This document shows, one piece after another, positions 45,504 to 55,200 of a stretch of DNA of 64,000 nucleotides (its first letter is position 1; each line of letters starts with the position of its first letter). The stretch spans positions 1-64,000 of the forward strand of contig JAFUKL010000017.1 in assembly GCA_017473615.1 (NCBI GenBank). Direction: 5' to 3'. Below the pieces are notes generated by a model. It was not told the DNA's origin. It saw nothing but the letters and a program-made list of their open reading frames with translations, and did not search any database. The DNA comes from Muribaculaceae bacterium (lineage in GTDB: Bacteria; Bacteroidota; Bacteroidia; Bacteroidales; Muribaculaceae). A program made the translations under genes and the position numbers.

Positions 45504-46583
45504 TTATTTAACTTCATCTAAAGTAACTTTCTGTCCGGTGCGTATTTGCATGGTACCGCTTGTTATCACAGTATCTCCAACGCTCAACCCGGTTATTACC
45601 TGCACCTTGTCGGCAGTGCGTACCCCCTTCTTTATTTCGGCAGGTGTCGCAACTCCATTCCTATAAAGGAATACCTTATCTATACCCATCTCCGACACGA
45701 TAGCTTCACTTGGCACGGCAAGTGTGTTGTTATATTGATTGGTCGTAAGAGTTACGTTCACATATCTTCCCGGCACAAGCTTGCCGTTTGAATTATCATA
45801 ATAGGCACGTACCTTAAAAGTACGGGTATCATCGTCCACGCGTGAATCGAGTGCATAAACTTCGGCGTTTCTTTTACTTAGGTCTCCCTCAAGCGTAAAA
45901 CTCAAATCGGAACCGGCCTTCAGTACTCCGGCATACCGTTCAGGTACATTGAATTCCACTTTCAGCGGATTGATTTTCGTCAGTTTGGCAACAGTGGTGG
46001 AAAGCGATGCATAAGAGCCTTGGCTCACATTACGCAATCCCACAATACCGTCAAAAGGCGCACGCAGTTCAGTTTGTGCTATATTGGCTTTTATCAGCTC
46101 TATTTCGGCTTTTAATGTCGCCAACGCAGTCTCAGCCTCTTGAAAAGCCTCCTTACTTACCGCTTCCTTTTCAAGCAATGCATTTTGGCGATAAAGTCGG
46201 TCTTGATGCAGTTTGAGCTGTACTTCAAGTTTTTTCAGCTGCGCTTGAAGCGGAGCATCATTGATTTTGGCAAGTAATTGCCCTTTTTTCACAAAAGCCC
46301 CTTCGTTGAAATGTATTTCAGTGATTTTCCCCGAGGTCTCAAATGTCAAGTCCACTTCTTCATCGGGAAGAAGACTTCCACTCACAAAAAGTTCGTCCGA
46401 TAAGTCTTGTTTCTGCATGACCACGGCTCTCACGTTCAAAATCTTTTTCTTATTTCCCTTACCACTTTTTGTGGATGATTCTTGTAAATCACTATTCACT
46501 TGCGGCGTCAAGTTATATATTCCCCAACCCGCAAAACCTAAGACAATTGCACCGACGATGCCCCATTTAAGATATTTATTCAT
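45504..46583 (-). CDS. RND efflux periplasmic adaptor subunit
   Basis: The 359-residue membrane-fusion protein has an N-terminal membrane anchor (about 5-25). The lipoyl halves are split by a coiled-coil hairpin: FNEGAFVKKGQLLAKINDAP, then helices to about 165, then LRAPFDGIVGLRNVSQGSY. The beta-barrel follows (VEFNVPERYAGVLKAG; PGRYVNVTL), with a final membrane-proximal domain. It links the pump to the TolC protein. It leads the operon; a probable -7 box TAAATTTG is at 46724-46731 on the minus strand, leaving a ~140-nt leader. Confidence 0.93.
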   Translation of the reverse strand: MNKYLKWGIVGAIVLGFAGWGIYNLTPQVNSDLQESSTKSGKGNKKKILNVRAVVMQKQDLSDELFVSGSLLPDEEVDLTFETSGKITEIHFNEGAFVKKGQLLAKINDAPLQAQLKKLEVQLKLHQDRLYRQNALLEKEAVSKEAFQEAETALATLKAEIELIKANIAQTELRAPFDGIVGLRNVSQGSYASLSTTVAKLTKINPLKVEFNVPERYAGVLKAGSDLSFTLEGDLSKRNAEVYALDSRVDDDTRTFKVRAYYDNSNGKLVPGRYVNVTLTTNQYNNTLAVPSEAIVSEMGIDKVFLYRNGVATPAEIKKGVRTADKVQVITGLSVGDTVITSGTMQIRTGQKVTLDEVK

Positions 46584-46723
46584 TTATATATAAGCTGTTA
46601 AGATTCTAAAACAGAATTACTATCAAGTTATAATTAAGAATATTAATCACAATTTCATTATTAGATGCGTATCTATACCGAAGGTTGAAATTCGGTTTTG
46701 CATTTTTATAGAATTTCTACTTG

Positions 46724-46731
46724 CAAATTTA
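46724..46731 (-). promoter_or_regulatory. -7 element of the RND operon
   Basis: The minus strand reads TAAATTTG; AT-rich leader of about 140 nt to the adaptor ATG. No operator was recognised. Confidence 0.45.
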
Positions 46732-46806
46732 ACGTAATTTGCTGTGAATAACAACCGACGGCTGTTATTTTACCTAAAATGTACTATGCGAGATTGGCAT
46801 AGGTCT

Positions 46807-46837
46807 TTTGCCGTTTGAAAAGTTGGTTGTATCTTTG
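46807..46837 (+). promoter_or_regulatory. promoter of the U32 peptidase-like gene
   Basis: TTTG (46807-46810), 19-nt spacer, TATCTTTG (46830-46837): exact Bacteroidetes consensus, 24 nt before the ATG. Confidence 0.85.
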
Positions 46838-46860
46838 TTGCAGTATTCAATAACCATAAA

Positions 46861-48135
46861 ATGGAAAGGAAAGATTTTGAGATAATGGCACCGGTAGGCT
46901 CTTATGAGTCTCTTGTGGCAGCCGTGCAGGGCGGTGCCGACGCTATCTACTTCGGTATAGAGGGACTTAACATGCGTGCCAATTCTGCCAACAACTTCAC
47001 AATAGACGATTTGCACAAGATTGCCGAATATTGTCATGAGCATGGACTTAAAAGCTATCTCACAGTGAATACCGTTATCTATGACAACGACATCGACACC
47101 ATGCACAAGATTGTGGATGCAGCCAAGGAAGCTCGTATATCGGCAATCATCGCCAGCGATCTCGCTGCCATACTTTATGCACGCAGTATAGGGGTGGAAG
47201 TGCATATCTCAACTCAAGTGAATATTTCCAATAGCGAGGCTGTACGTTTTTATGCACAATATGCCGATGTGGTGGTACTTGCACGCGAATTGAATCTCGA
47301 ACAGGTTTACAATATTCATCAATCCATTTTGAAAAACGATATTCGCGGTCCTCACGGCGACCTTATAAGGATAGAAATGTTCTGTCATGGAGCATTATGC
47401 ATGGCAGTATCCGGCAAGTGCTATATGAGCTTGCATGAAATGAATCGCAGTGCCAACCGCGGAGCATGCGGACAGATATGCCGCCGCAGCTATACAGTAA
47501 CCGACCGCGACACCGGTGAGCAGCTCGACATCGAAAACCAATATATCATGTCGCCGAAAGATTTGAAGACCATACATTTCATGAACAAGATGATTGATGC
47601 AGGAGTTAGGGTATTCAAAATAGAAGGACGTGCACGCGGACCGGAATATGTACGCACAGCCGTGAGCTGCTACAACGAAGCTATCAACGCTTATATCGAT
47701 GGTTCTTTCACCGAAGAGAAAATTGCCAACTGGGACGAACGCCTAAGCACAATCTTCAATCGCGGCTTTTGGAACGGGTACTACCTTGGTCAGCGACTCG
47801 GCGAATGGACATCGAAGTACGGCTCTTCAGCTACAAAAATTAAGGTGTATTGCGCTAAAGGAATACGCTATTTCTCCAAAATCGGTGTTGCCGAGTTTCA
47901 AATGGAAGCAGGTGAACTGCATGTGGGCGATGACGTGATTATCACCGGACCCACTACAGGGGCTGTGCCTCTTAAAATAGAAGAAATAAGAGTGGACTTG
48001 AAACCGGTGGAAAAAACCCGTAAGGGCGAAAGATTCTCAATAAAAACAGCTGACAAAATACGCCCGAGCGATAAGATGTTCCTATGGAAGAATGTCGAGG
48101 AAGTAAACCTTGGCGCACACCGAGAAATCAAATAA
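46861..48135 (+). CDS. trhP: U32-family peptidase-like tRNA hydroxylation protein (TrhP/YegQ)
   Basis: The 424-residue protein has the U32 core, EIMAPVGSYESLVAAVQGGA and DAIYFG near the start. The Cys-bearing block is MFCHGALCMAVSGKCYMS followed by NRGACGQICRR, where the four Cys of the family sit. A C-terminal beta-barrel follows. Although annotated as a peptidase, the YegQ/TrhP group is needed for prephenate-dependent 5-hydroxyuridine formation in tRNA. That role is known for the E. coli relative and inferred here. Confidence 0.88.
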   Translation: MERKDFEIMAPVGSYESLVAAVQGGADAIYFGIEGLNMRANSANNFTIDDLHKIAEYCHEHGLKSYLTVNTVIYDNDIDTMHKIVDAAKEARISAIIASDLAAILYARSIGVEVHISTQVNISNSEAVRFYAQYADVVVLARELNLEQVYNIHQSILKNDIRGPHGDLIRIEMFCHGALCMAVSGKCYMSLHEMNRSANRGACGQICRRSYTVTDRDTGEQLDIENQYIMSPKDLKTIHFMNKMIDAGVRVFKIEGRARGPEYVRTAVSCYNEAINAYIDGSFTEEKIANWDERLSTIFNRGFWNGYYLGQRLGEWTSKYGSSATKIKVYCAKGIRYFSKIGVAEFQMEAGELHVGDDVIITGPTTGAVPLKIEEIRVDLKPVEKTRKGERFSIKTADKIRPSDKMFLWKNVEEVNLGAHREIK

Positions 48136-48140
48136 TACAA

Positions 48141-48178
48141 AGAGTGCCGGAAAACAAAAGCCCGGCACTCTTCTTTTT
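48141..48178 (+). terminator. terminator after the U32 gene
   Basis: AGAGTGCCGG / CCCGGCACTCT stem followed by TTCTTTTT, directly after the stop; probably also serves the convergent BlaR1-like gene. Confidence 0.9.
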
Positions 48179-48200
48179 AAAAAGCTGTTTAAAAGTTACT

Positions 48201-49499
48201 TTATTCTGCTGATGTAAGCGAAAATACTATCGGTATGGTATAATATACATCCACAGGCTTATTTCCTTGCATTCCCGGCTCAAATTTTGCCATTCCTTTT
48301 ACAAGACGTTCAGCTTCAGCATCAAGCAAAGGATGTACTTTCTTTATGATTTGAATATCTCCTATGCTTCCGTCTTTTTGTACCACAAAGCGTACTATCA
48401 CAGTTCCTTGTATATTCTCCTCATGTGCCTTTTGCGGATATGCGAAGTTCTTTTTTAAATATTCCAACATAGCCTTTTCTCCTCCGGGATATTCCGGCAT
48501 TTTTTCCACCACTTTCAAAGGCTCGCCGTTTTCGGCGGCAACTTCGGCATAATCGACTTTAGCAGACGAAACTGCTCTTGCTATATCCTGCTCGATAACA
48601 GCTTCCCGACCTGTGTTTTCGGCCTTAGCGCCATCCATATTACACCCTATCAGCAAAGCGGCAATCATCGGTAAAAACAACAGATATTTAGCTTTGCCGA
48701 TTCCCCTTGTTCGTTTTTTGTTCATCATTTTGATTCGTTCTTTTAAAGGTAAAACATTAAAATTATTATATAGATTTGCTGCAGCCTTTTGATAAGTCAG
48801 TCCCAACAGGTGATACTGATAAGTCTTTCGTTCATGACCCTCCACAATTACCGTGTTGTCGGCAAGATATTCAAGATTATTGCGAATTTCCTGCTTTACA
48901 AGCCACATAAACGGGTTATACCATAGAACAATGCAGGCAAGTTCGCTCAACAGAACATCAACCGAATGCCATTGTTCCACATGAGCGCGTTCGTGCGAGA
49001 TAATCTCATGCAACTCAGCTTCTCCATGAGACTCTGTATTGATAAATATCAGTTTGAAGAACGAGAACGGTGCTATATCCTTAACCAATACCCTTATCAT
49101 GGTTCCGTACAGCCTCCTCTTATGACTTCCTCGCAGCAAAGCCAAGATACTCGATAACTGAACCAATAGGCGCAATAGCAATATGCCCGCCACTATACAA
49201 TAAATAATCGTAACAGTATATCCCATCCATCCGACATCGTCTCCTGTAGCATTTCCGGGTCTAACCACAAGTTCAGGCATAACCGCACCCGAATAGTAGA
49301 ATGCCGTCACTGCATCAAGTCCCGCCATATTGCCTAACCATTCTCCTATTTGCACCAATGGCAAAACCGGCGAGACTACCATTATGGCAAGTAAAGCCAC
49401 TCTTCGCCACACAAAGAACGTATCCTTGCTCAACAAGAGCTTATAGAACGCATAGAACAGCGCTATCGCAATATTCACTTTCAACAGATACACCATCAT
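48201..49499 (-). CDS. BlaR1-like M56 metallopeptidase with C-terminal TonB domain
   Basis: The 432-residue membrane protein has several N-terminal helices (about 1-120). The cytosolic zinc-peptidase motif is HERAH (169-173), with downstream NNLEYLADNTVI. Another hydrophobic helix (about 270-287, LLFLPMIAALLIGC) precedes a periplasmic TonB C-terminal-type domain (about 340-428; EYPGGEKAMLEYLKKNFAYP ... FEPGMQG). BlaR1 proteins normally carry a penicillin-binding sensor there. The Bacteroidetes version has a TonB-like domain instead, so beta-lactam sensing should not be assumed. It overlaps the BlaI-like repressor gene by 4 bp. Confidence 0.88.
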   Translation of the reverse strand: MMVYLLKVNIAIALFYAFYKLLLSKDTFFVWRRVALLAIMVVSPVLPLVQIGEWLGNMAGLDAVTAFYYSGAVMPELVVRPGNATGDDVGWMGYTVTIIYCIVAGILLLRLLVQLSSILALLRGSHKRRLYGTMIRVLVKDIAPFSFFKLIFINTESHGEAELHEIISHERAHVEQWHSVDVLLSELACIVLWYNPFMWLVKQEIRNNLEYLADNTVIVEGHERKTYQYHLLGLTYQKAAANLYNNFNVLPLKERIKMMNKKRTRGIGKAKYLLFLPMIAALLIGCNMDGAKAENTGREAVIEQDIARAVSSAKVDYAEVAAENGEPLKVVEKMPEYPGGEKAMLEYLKKNFAYPQKAHEENIQGTVIVRFVVQKDGSIGDIQIIKKVHPLLDAEAERLVKGMAKFEPGMQGNKPVDVYYTIPIVFSLTSAE

Positions 49500-49855
49500 T
49501 CTCCTTTTTCAATCATTTCCATTATATCCTTCAAGTCATCAGCAGATATTTTCTGCTCCTTGGCAAAAAAAGATACCATCTGCTTATAGGAATTCTCAAA
49601 ATAATTACGTACAAATCCGCTCATAAACGTACGCTTATATTCGCTTTCGCTTATCAATGGAGTATAACGATAAGTATTACCCTGCCGTTTCGCTTTCACA
49701 TATTTTTTCCTCTCCAAATTTTTCACAATCGAGGCAACCGTTGTATATGGAGGGGCAGGAGGAGCATATTTCCCTACTATATCTTTAACGATGCAATCAT
49801 TCAGTTCCCAAATGTAAAGCATCACCTCTTCTTCTTGTAAAGTCAATTTTTCCAT
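49496..49855 (-). CDS. BlaI/MecI-family winged-helix repressor
   Basis: The 119-residue protein starts MEKLTLQEEEVMLYIWELND (ATG at 49855; the frame extends 14 residues upstream without family support). It has the BlaI winged helix with TTVASIVKNLERKKYVKAKR as recognition helix and wing, then a C-terminal dimerisation part (SADDLKDIMEMIEKGE). These dimeric repressors are cleaved or inactivated when the paired BlaR1 protease fires. Two palindromes upstream are likely its operators. Confidence 0.92.
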   Translation of the reverse strand: MEKLTLQEEEVMLYIWELNDCIVKDIVGKYAPPAPPYTTVASIVKNLERKKYVKAKRQGNTYRYTPLISESEYKRTFMSGFVRNYFENSYKQMVSFFAKEQKISADDLKDIMEMIEKGE

Positions 49856-49897
49856 AGAACCATTTATAAAAAACGTTTTATATTTATCACGGCACAA

Positions 49898-49930
49898 ATC
49901 TACGAACTTTTCGTAGATACAACAAACATA
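49898..49930 (-). promoter_or_regulatory. blaI-type promoter with overlapping operator
   Basis: On the minus strand a -7 box TATGTTTG (49923-49930) is followed five bases later by ATCTACGAA-N3-TTCGTAGAT (49898-49918). This 9-bp perfect palindrome covers the expected start of transcription. Autorepression by the BlaI-like protein is the obvious reading. Confidence 0.7.
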
Positions 49931-49984
49931 CTTTCGTTAAAAAGTTTTAAAATATCGAGTTTTCTTCTCTATGCACCAAGAGAA

Positions 49985-49999
49985 TACGAAATATTCGTA
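49985..49999. promoter_or_regulatory. second TACGAA-N3-TTCGTA operator
   Basis: TACGAA-ATA-TTCGTA repeats the core of the first operator with the same 3-nt spacer, about 80 bp further upstream. It supports a defined binding motif and possible looping or control of the divergent side. Confidence 0.6.
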
Positions 50000-50212
50000 A
50001 TATCATTCCAACATTTTTTCCTCATAAGAAAGGCAAAAGCCATACTTGAAGTCTCCCACTCTATGACAAAACTCCTATCAAAAACAACGGATTAACTTGG
50101 ATTGGGTCTGATTTATTTTGAAGAATTAGGACAATCATTGGGTATTTATAATCTTATTTATTAATTTTGTGTGGGATTACTAATCCCTAAATTCATTAAT
50201 TTCCATAGAAAT

Positions 50213-51190
50213 ATGAAAAATGTATTGGTTACAGGTGCCGATGGATTCATAGGCTCACACCTTGTGGAACTGCTGCTTGATGAGGGATACTGCGTGCGCG
50301 CACTCAGCGTTTACAATTCGTTTAATTATTGGGGGTGGTTAGAAGATATTCACCATCCTAACCTTGAGGTTGTGTGCGGCGATGTACGCGACCCTAATTA
50401 TTGCCGCGAGATAATGAAAGGATGTGACACAGTGCTGCATCTTGCGGCGCTTATCGCCATCCCTTACAGCTACACCGCCCCCGACAGCTATGTTGATACC
50501 AACATAAAAGGAACTCTTAATATCTGTCAGGCTGCACGGGACTTAGGCGTGGAACGTGTGATTGTCACATCCACAAGCGAAGTTTACGGTACTGCACAAT
50601 ACGTGCCTATCGACGAGAAACACCCTCGCCAACCACAATCTCCGTATTCAGCCACTAAAATCGGAGCTGATGCCATAGCAATGAGTTTCTATAACGCTTT
50701 CAATCTGCCCGTGGTCATCGCTCGCCCATTCAACACCTACGGTCCTCGGCAATCGGCAAGAGCAATCATCCCTACTATCATCACACAAATAGCTAACGGC
50801 GTGCGAGAAATTAAAGTGGGCGACCTTACACCCACACGCGATTTCAACTACGTAAAGGATACTTGTCGCGGATTCCTTGCATTGGCAAAAGCACAGGGAA
50901 TAGAAGGACAGGAAATAAACATAGCCACCAATTCGGAAATATCAATGGAGAACACCTTGAAAACCATTGCACGACTGATGAATGCCGATGTGAATTGGGT
51001 ACAAGACCCTGAACGCTTACGTCCGTCAAAGAGTGAAGTTTTCCGCTTGTGGGGAGACAACACCAAGATTACCACTCTTACCGACTGGCAACCGCAATAC
51101 AGCATCGAGCAGGGACTATCGGAAACCATTGAATGGTTCACCAAGAAAGAAAATTTGGCGAAATATAAAGCAAACTTATACAACAAGTAA
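50213..51190 (+). CDS. legB: NAD-dependent 4,6-dehydratase LegB (nonulosonic acid pathway)
   Basis: The 325-residue extended SDR starts MKNVLVTGADGFIGSHL (Rossmann TGADGFIG, residues 7-14). It has VTSTSEVYG (118-126) with the dehydratase Ser/Glu and the YSATK motif (Tyr145/Lys149). The combination ALSVYNSFNYWGWL and RPFNTYGPRQSARAIIPTII is typical of LegB, which converts UDP- (or GDP-) GlcNAc to the 4-keto-6-deoxy sugar, the first step to legionaminic-acid-type sugars. The frame opens at GTG 50171, but family homology starts at the ATG 50213. The acetyltransferase follows after 13 bp. Confidence 0.9.
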   Translation: MKNVLVTGADGFIGSHLVELLLDEGYCVRALSVYNSFNYWGWLEDIHHPNLEVVCGDVRDPNYCREIMKGCDTVLHLAALIAIPYSYTAPDSYVDTNIKGTLNICQAARDLGVERVIVTSTSEVYGTAQYVPIDEKHPRQPQSPYSATKIGADAIAMSFYNAFNLPVVIARPFNTYGPRQSARAIIPTIITQIANGVREIKVGDLTPTRDFNYVKDTCRGFLALAKAQGIEGQEINIATNSEISMENTLKTIARLMNADVNWVQDPERLRPSKSEVFRLWGDNTKITTLTDWQPQYSIEQGLSETIEWFTKKENLAKYKANLYNK

Positions 51191-51203
51191 GGAACAATAA
51201 GCT

Positions 51204-51842
51204 ATGGGAGAGAAACGATTGATACTTGTGGGTGGAGGCGGTCATTGCAAGGCTGTAATCGATGTCATCCTATCAACCGGACGCAGCATCTGTGGCATAC
51301 TCGACAACAACATCACCATAGGCAGCACCGTTCTTGGTATCCCCATAATAGGCAATGACAACGATATTGCGTCATTCGCAGACGCAAATACCGAATTTAT
51401 CATTACCGTAGGACAAATCAAAACACCAACCATTCGCCGAGAAATAGTCGAGAGAATAAAATCTGCTGCCGGAACGTTAGCCGCACCCGTTATTGCAAGT
51501 TCCGCTCATATTGCAAAAGGGGTTACGATAGGCAGAGGTACGGTGATTATGCATAATGTCGTTATCAATTCAGCCGCCACCATAGGAGAAAACACAATCA
51601 TCAACACCGGTGCTATAGTGGAACACGACTGTAGCGTAGGTGATTTCGTTCACATCTCCACAGGAGCAATTATAAATGGAGGTTGCAACATCGGCTGCAA
51701 CACATTCATAGGAAGCCATGTCACCGTTGTCAACGGAAAACAAGTGTCCAATGACATCGTTGTGGGTGCAGGAGCAACAGTAACTTGCGACATCACCCAA
51801 TCCGGCACTTACTGCGGCACCCCGGCAAAACCCATAACATAA
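51204..51842 (+). CDS. NeuD/PglD/LegH-type sugar acetyltransferase
   Basis: The 212-residue protein has a PglD-type N-terminal Rossmann subdomain (LILVGGGGHCKAVIDVI) and a left-handed beta-helix of hexapeptide repeats (about 95-205; IGRGTVIMHNVVINSAATIG; IVEHDCSVGD with the likely catalytic His). It probably N-acetylates the 4-amino sugar intermediate (LegH role) or O-acetylates the nonulosonic acid (NeuD role). It is tightly coupled to legB. The next start codon, belonging to the toxin island, is only 4 bp after its stop. Confidence 0.87.
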   Translation: MGEKRLILVGGGGHCKAVIDVILSTGRSICGILDNNITIGSTVLGIPIIGNDNDIASFADANTEFIITVGQIKTPTIRREIVERIKSAAGTLAAPVIASSAHIAKGVTIGRGTVIMHNVVINSAATIGENTIINTGAIVEHDCSVGDFVHISTGAIINGGCNIGCNTFIGSHVTVVNGKQVSNDIVVGAGATVTCDITQSGTYCGTPAKPIT

Positions 51843-51846
51843 AACC

Positions 51847-52251
51847 ATGAAACATTTAATTACAATTCTAATATTACTAATCTCCATAACTATAGAATCG
51901 CAAACGATAACATATAGTTATGATGCTTGCGGTAATCGTATAAGTCGTGAAATCATATTATCCCGTTCCATAGATACTTCAAAAAAATCATTTGAAGAAA
52001 AATTATCAGAAAATACAATTATTATATACCCAAATCCTACTGAAGGTATATTAAAAATAGAAATTAAAGGATGGGAACAAACCGGAAATCAATCAATCAT
52101 CGTTTACGATTCTAATGGAGGATTAATTCATGATACCATTATAACATCATCTATTACAGAAATTGATTTAAGTAATTGTACTAATAGCATATATATCTTA
52201 ATAATTTCATACAACAACGAAACTTCAACTTGGAAGATTATCAAGAAATAA
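51847..52251 (+). CDS. small exported RHS companion protein with type A T9SS sorting tail
   Basis: The 134-residue product has a signal peptide (about 1-18, ISITIES). Its mature start, QTITYSYDACGNRISREI, copies the YD-repeat signature of the neighbouring RHS protein. The C-terminal ~80 residues form a T9SS type A sorting domain (IIIYPNPTEGILKIEI ... IYILIISYNNETSTWKIIKK). Such small genes commonly precede RHS genes in Bacteroidetes; their job is unknown. It starts 4 bp after the acetyltransferase stop and ends 6 bp before the rhs gene, so it rides on the sugar operon transcript. Base composition drops to AT-rich here. Confidence 0.75.
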   Translation: MKHLITILILLISITIESQTITYSYDACGNRISREIILSRSIDTSKKSFEEKLSENTIIIYPNPTEGILKIEIKGWEQTGNQSIIVYDSNGGLIHDTIITSSITEIDLSNCTNSIYILIISYNNETSTWKIIKK

Positions 52252-52257
52252 TTTAGA

Positions 52258-55200
52258 ATGAAGAAAATATTATTTTTCATATTATATATTCTAATATCTT
52301 TATTTCATGCAAAAACATACGCCACAAACGGGCATGAAACAGCCATAACTGACACTGTTAATCTATCAAATCTAACCGATGAACAATATGAATCATATTT
52401 TGATTCAATAAAATCGAAATTATACCCCCAACCAATTTTAGTATCCGCCGATTCATCTAAGATTACGCAAGAATCGCCAATAGAAACATATTCCTTATAT
52501 GATGACGAAATTATAATATCTTCTGTTAGTCTTGATTACACAAAAGATGTCGGACAAATACCCATTAAATCAGATGTTACCTCAACCGGTGCAAAAACTT
52601 ATGAGATCCCGATTGATGTATATCCCGGAATAAAAGAACTGAACCCAAAATTATCTTTATATTATAATAGTCAGCAAGGCAACAATATTTTAGGCGTGGG
52701 GTGGTCGCTATCGGGAATACAAGCGATTACACGAGGAGTAAAAACAAAACTCATGGATGGAGATACAGGAGGTGTAAAACAAAAACCTGATGACGCTTTC
52801 TATCTAAACGGAATAAGATTAGTAAAACTTAGCGAAACAGATGAAAATATAATCTATGAATCCGAAAAAGGAAACATAAAAGTAAAGGCTTATATATCAG
52901 GAAATATTACTAAATATTTTGAGGTATTTTATCCGAATGGAAATAAAGGAATCTTCGGGAAATCATCAAATACATCGACCAACTACCACAGCTACCCTTT
53001 AATGTCATTATACGACTTATTTCAAAATAGTATAGAATACATTTATAATTATTTCGATAATCACTATTCTCTCAGAAGAATAGAATACAATAATGCAACT
53101 GTTGAATTTCAATATATCACACGCACAGACACTCTTAATTATTATTCCGGAGGATATAATATTATAGAAACAAAATTATTATCAAGCATTATATCTAAAT
53201 TTGAAAATAAAACATTAGGAACCTATACTTTATCATATACCACAAACAACTATTTATCATTACTATCGCAAGTAGATTATGATTGTAACAGTAGGACGTT
53301 CAACCCTATTCGTTTTTTTTATAAAAAAAACCATGAGAATGAACCTTTTTCAAAAAGAAACGTCCAACTATTTGAATGGTATCGCTTTAATTCCTCAAGT
53401 ACAATACGAACAGTACGCGGTAAATTTGATTATATATCCGGTGATGATGGTTTGATTGTATTCCCGAACAATAATCCTTATTGGAAATATTATCAGCATT
53501 CCACATGGTTTAGAGATACAAAGAATTATTTTAAAAATCTATACGAAAACAATCAAAAAATTATCGTATATACAAATCTTTCAGGATTTACAACAGTAAC
53601 ACAAGGAATAATGACAACCGGAAATGGATTCATTGATGTTCTTTGTGCTGATTTAGAAGGAAAACAAGACGAATATATAATAAAAATCAATAATACCGTT
53701 ACAAACTCAAAAGACAGAGTCACATTCAAGGTATATCGAGCAAGTATTATGAGTGGATTAGTCAATATGTATTCAAGAGATTATGACTTTTCTACTGTAT
53801 ATAAGGACGAAAGCGACAACCAAAGCATACAACCAAAGTTCTATTATTCAGGCGATTTTAATGGTGACGGAAAATCTGAAATATTGGCTGTTTCTGTTCA
53901 TGAACCATTTGGAGACACCACAAAACCTTCTATTTGTTATTTATTTGACTTGGCAAATAATCGGATTTTACATCAAGAACATGTCTTTGATTTTAATTTC
54001 GAATTTGTAGGAACATCTCAAACAGATCCACAAGCAGCAACCAATAATTCAGATAAACTACTTGTTTTAGATGTAGATGGCGATGGGAAAAGTGATATTT
54101 GTCACATTGATAAGGACGGAATACACGTATATACATTTAATTTGTCAGGCAGTTCTTTGGTTGCAGAGAAAATGTACTCTTTTCCTTATTTAAACAAGCA
54201 AATTCTACGATATAAAGAAGTTTTACTTGGCGATATGAATGGAGACGGCTTGGGTGATTTGGTCGTTACTCCAAGTTGCTACAATTCCGGTGATAACAGT
54301 TGGTGGATATGTAATTCTACCGGAGCCGGATTTTCTACTGTCCATGATTTTGAGTCAGCATATAATTCCACAGATACAAATATCGGATTTATGTTACAAG
54401 ATGTAAATACTGATGGAATTTCCGATATAATCAAATTTCAGAGAAACAGTGCTAATGTATACTTTGCAAAAAACAACACAGCTAATTCCGACAATATTCA
54501 AATTATATTATCTCACTATAATAATACAGCAAAATTAATTCCTCTCAATGTTACATCTCGTAATACTTACACTCAACTTTTAGCGCTGAATGACAGTATT
54601 ATAACTCGTATATCCCACAACCGGCATTATGCCGATGAAACACTTATCAGAGGAATGGCTAATAGTTTGGGGGTGGTCGAAAGTAATACTTATCAAAAAA
54701 TAGATGCCGAAAGTGTAGAATCGGGTTTCTACACAAAGGGGATAGACGCTGTTTTTCCATACGTAAATATACAAGAACCGCTTTCTATTGTTTCATCGGT
54801 AGAAACATTTGTAAATGGTTCTTTTTTTGAAAAATTGGATTATAGTTATACCAATGCAGTAATTCATCGACAAGGATTAGGATTCTGTGGTTTTGGTGAA
54901 ATAAAATGTACTGACAGCAGAGCAAAAACAAGAACTCAAATATTCGACCCTTATAAATATGGGGTAATGACAAAAGAGATTACCGATGAATACGAACATA
55001 TTTTCAGTTATTCTTCTTTACGACGCTCAAACGGCACTTTGCGTTTACATTTAGGCAGTAAAACGGAAAAAGATTTATTAAAAGGAACACAAACAGTGAC
55101 TTTGATAGAATATGACGATTATGAAAGTCCTAAGAGCATTGCCGTATATTATCCTAATGGAATAACAACCAACACAAATAATTATTACTCCAATAATACG

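Larger units (their letters stand above)
49856..50212. other. divergent regulatory region
   Basis: The 357-bp spacer contains the two blaI-type operators and the legB promoter: TTGG near 50137, then TAATTTTG at 50162-50169, 43 nt before the legB ATG. No gene is seen. Confidence 0.55.

Noticed and set aside
46861..48135. Collagenase/protease virulence factor
   Set aside because: U32 proteins were once labelled collagenases, but this one matches the TrhP/YegQ tRNA-modification group and lacks a signal peptide.
48201..49499. Beta-lactam resistance sensor
   Set aside because: The M56 protease lacks a penicillin-binding sensor domain and no beta-lactamase is nearby; a TonB-type domain occupies that position.
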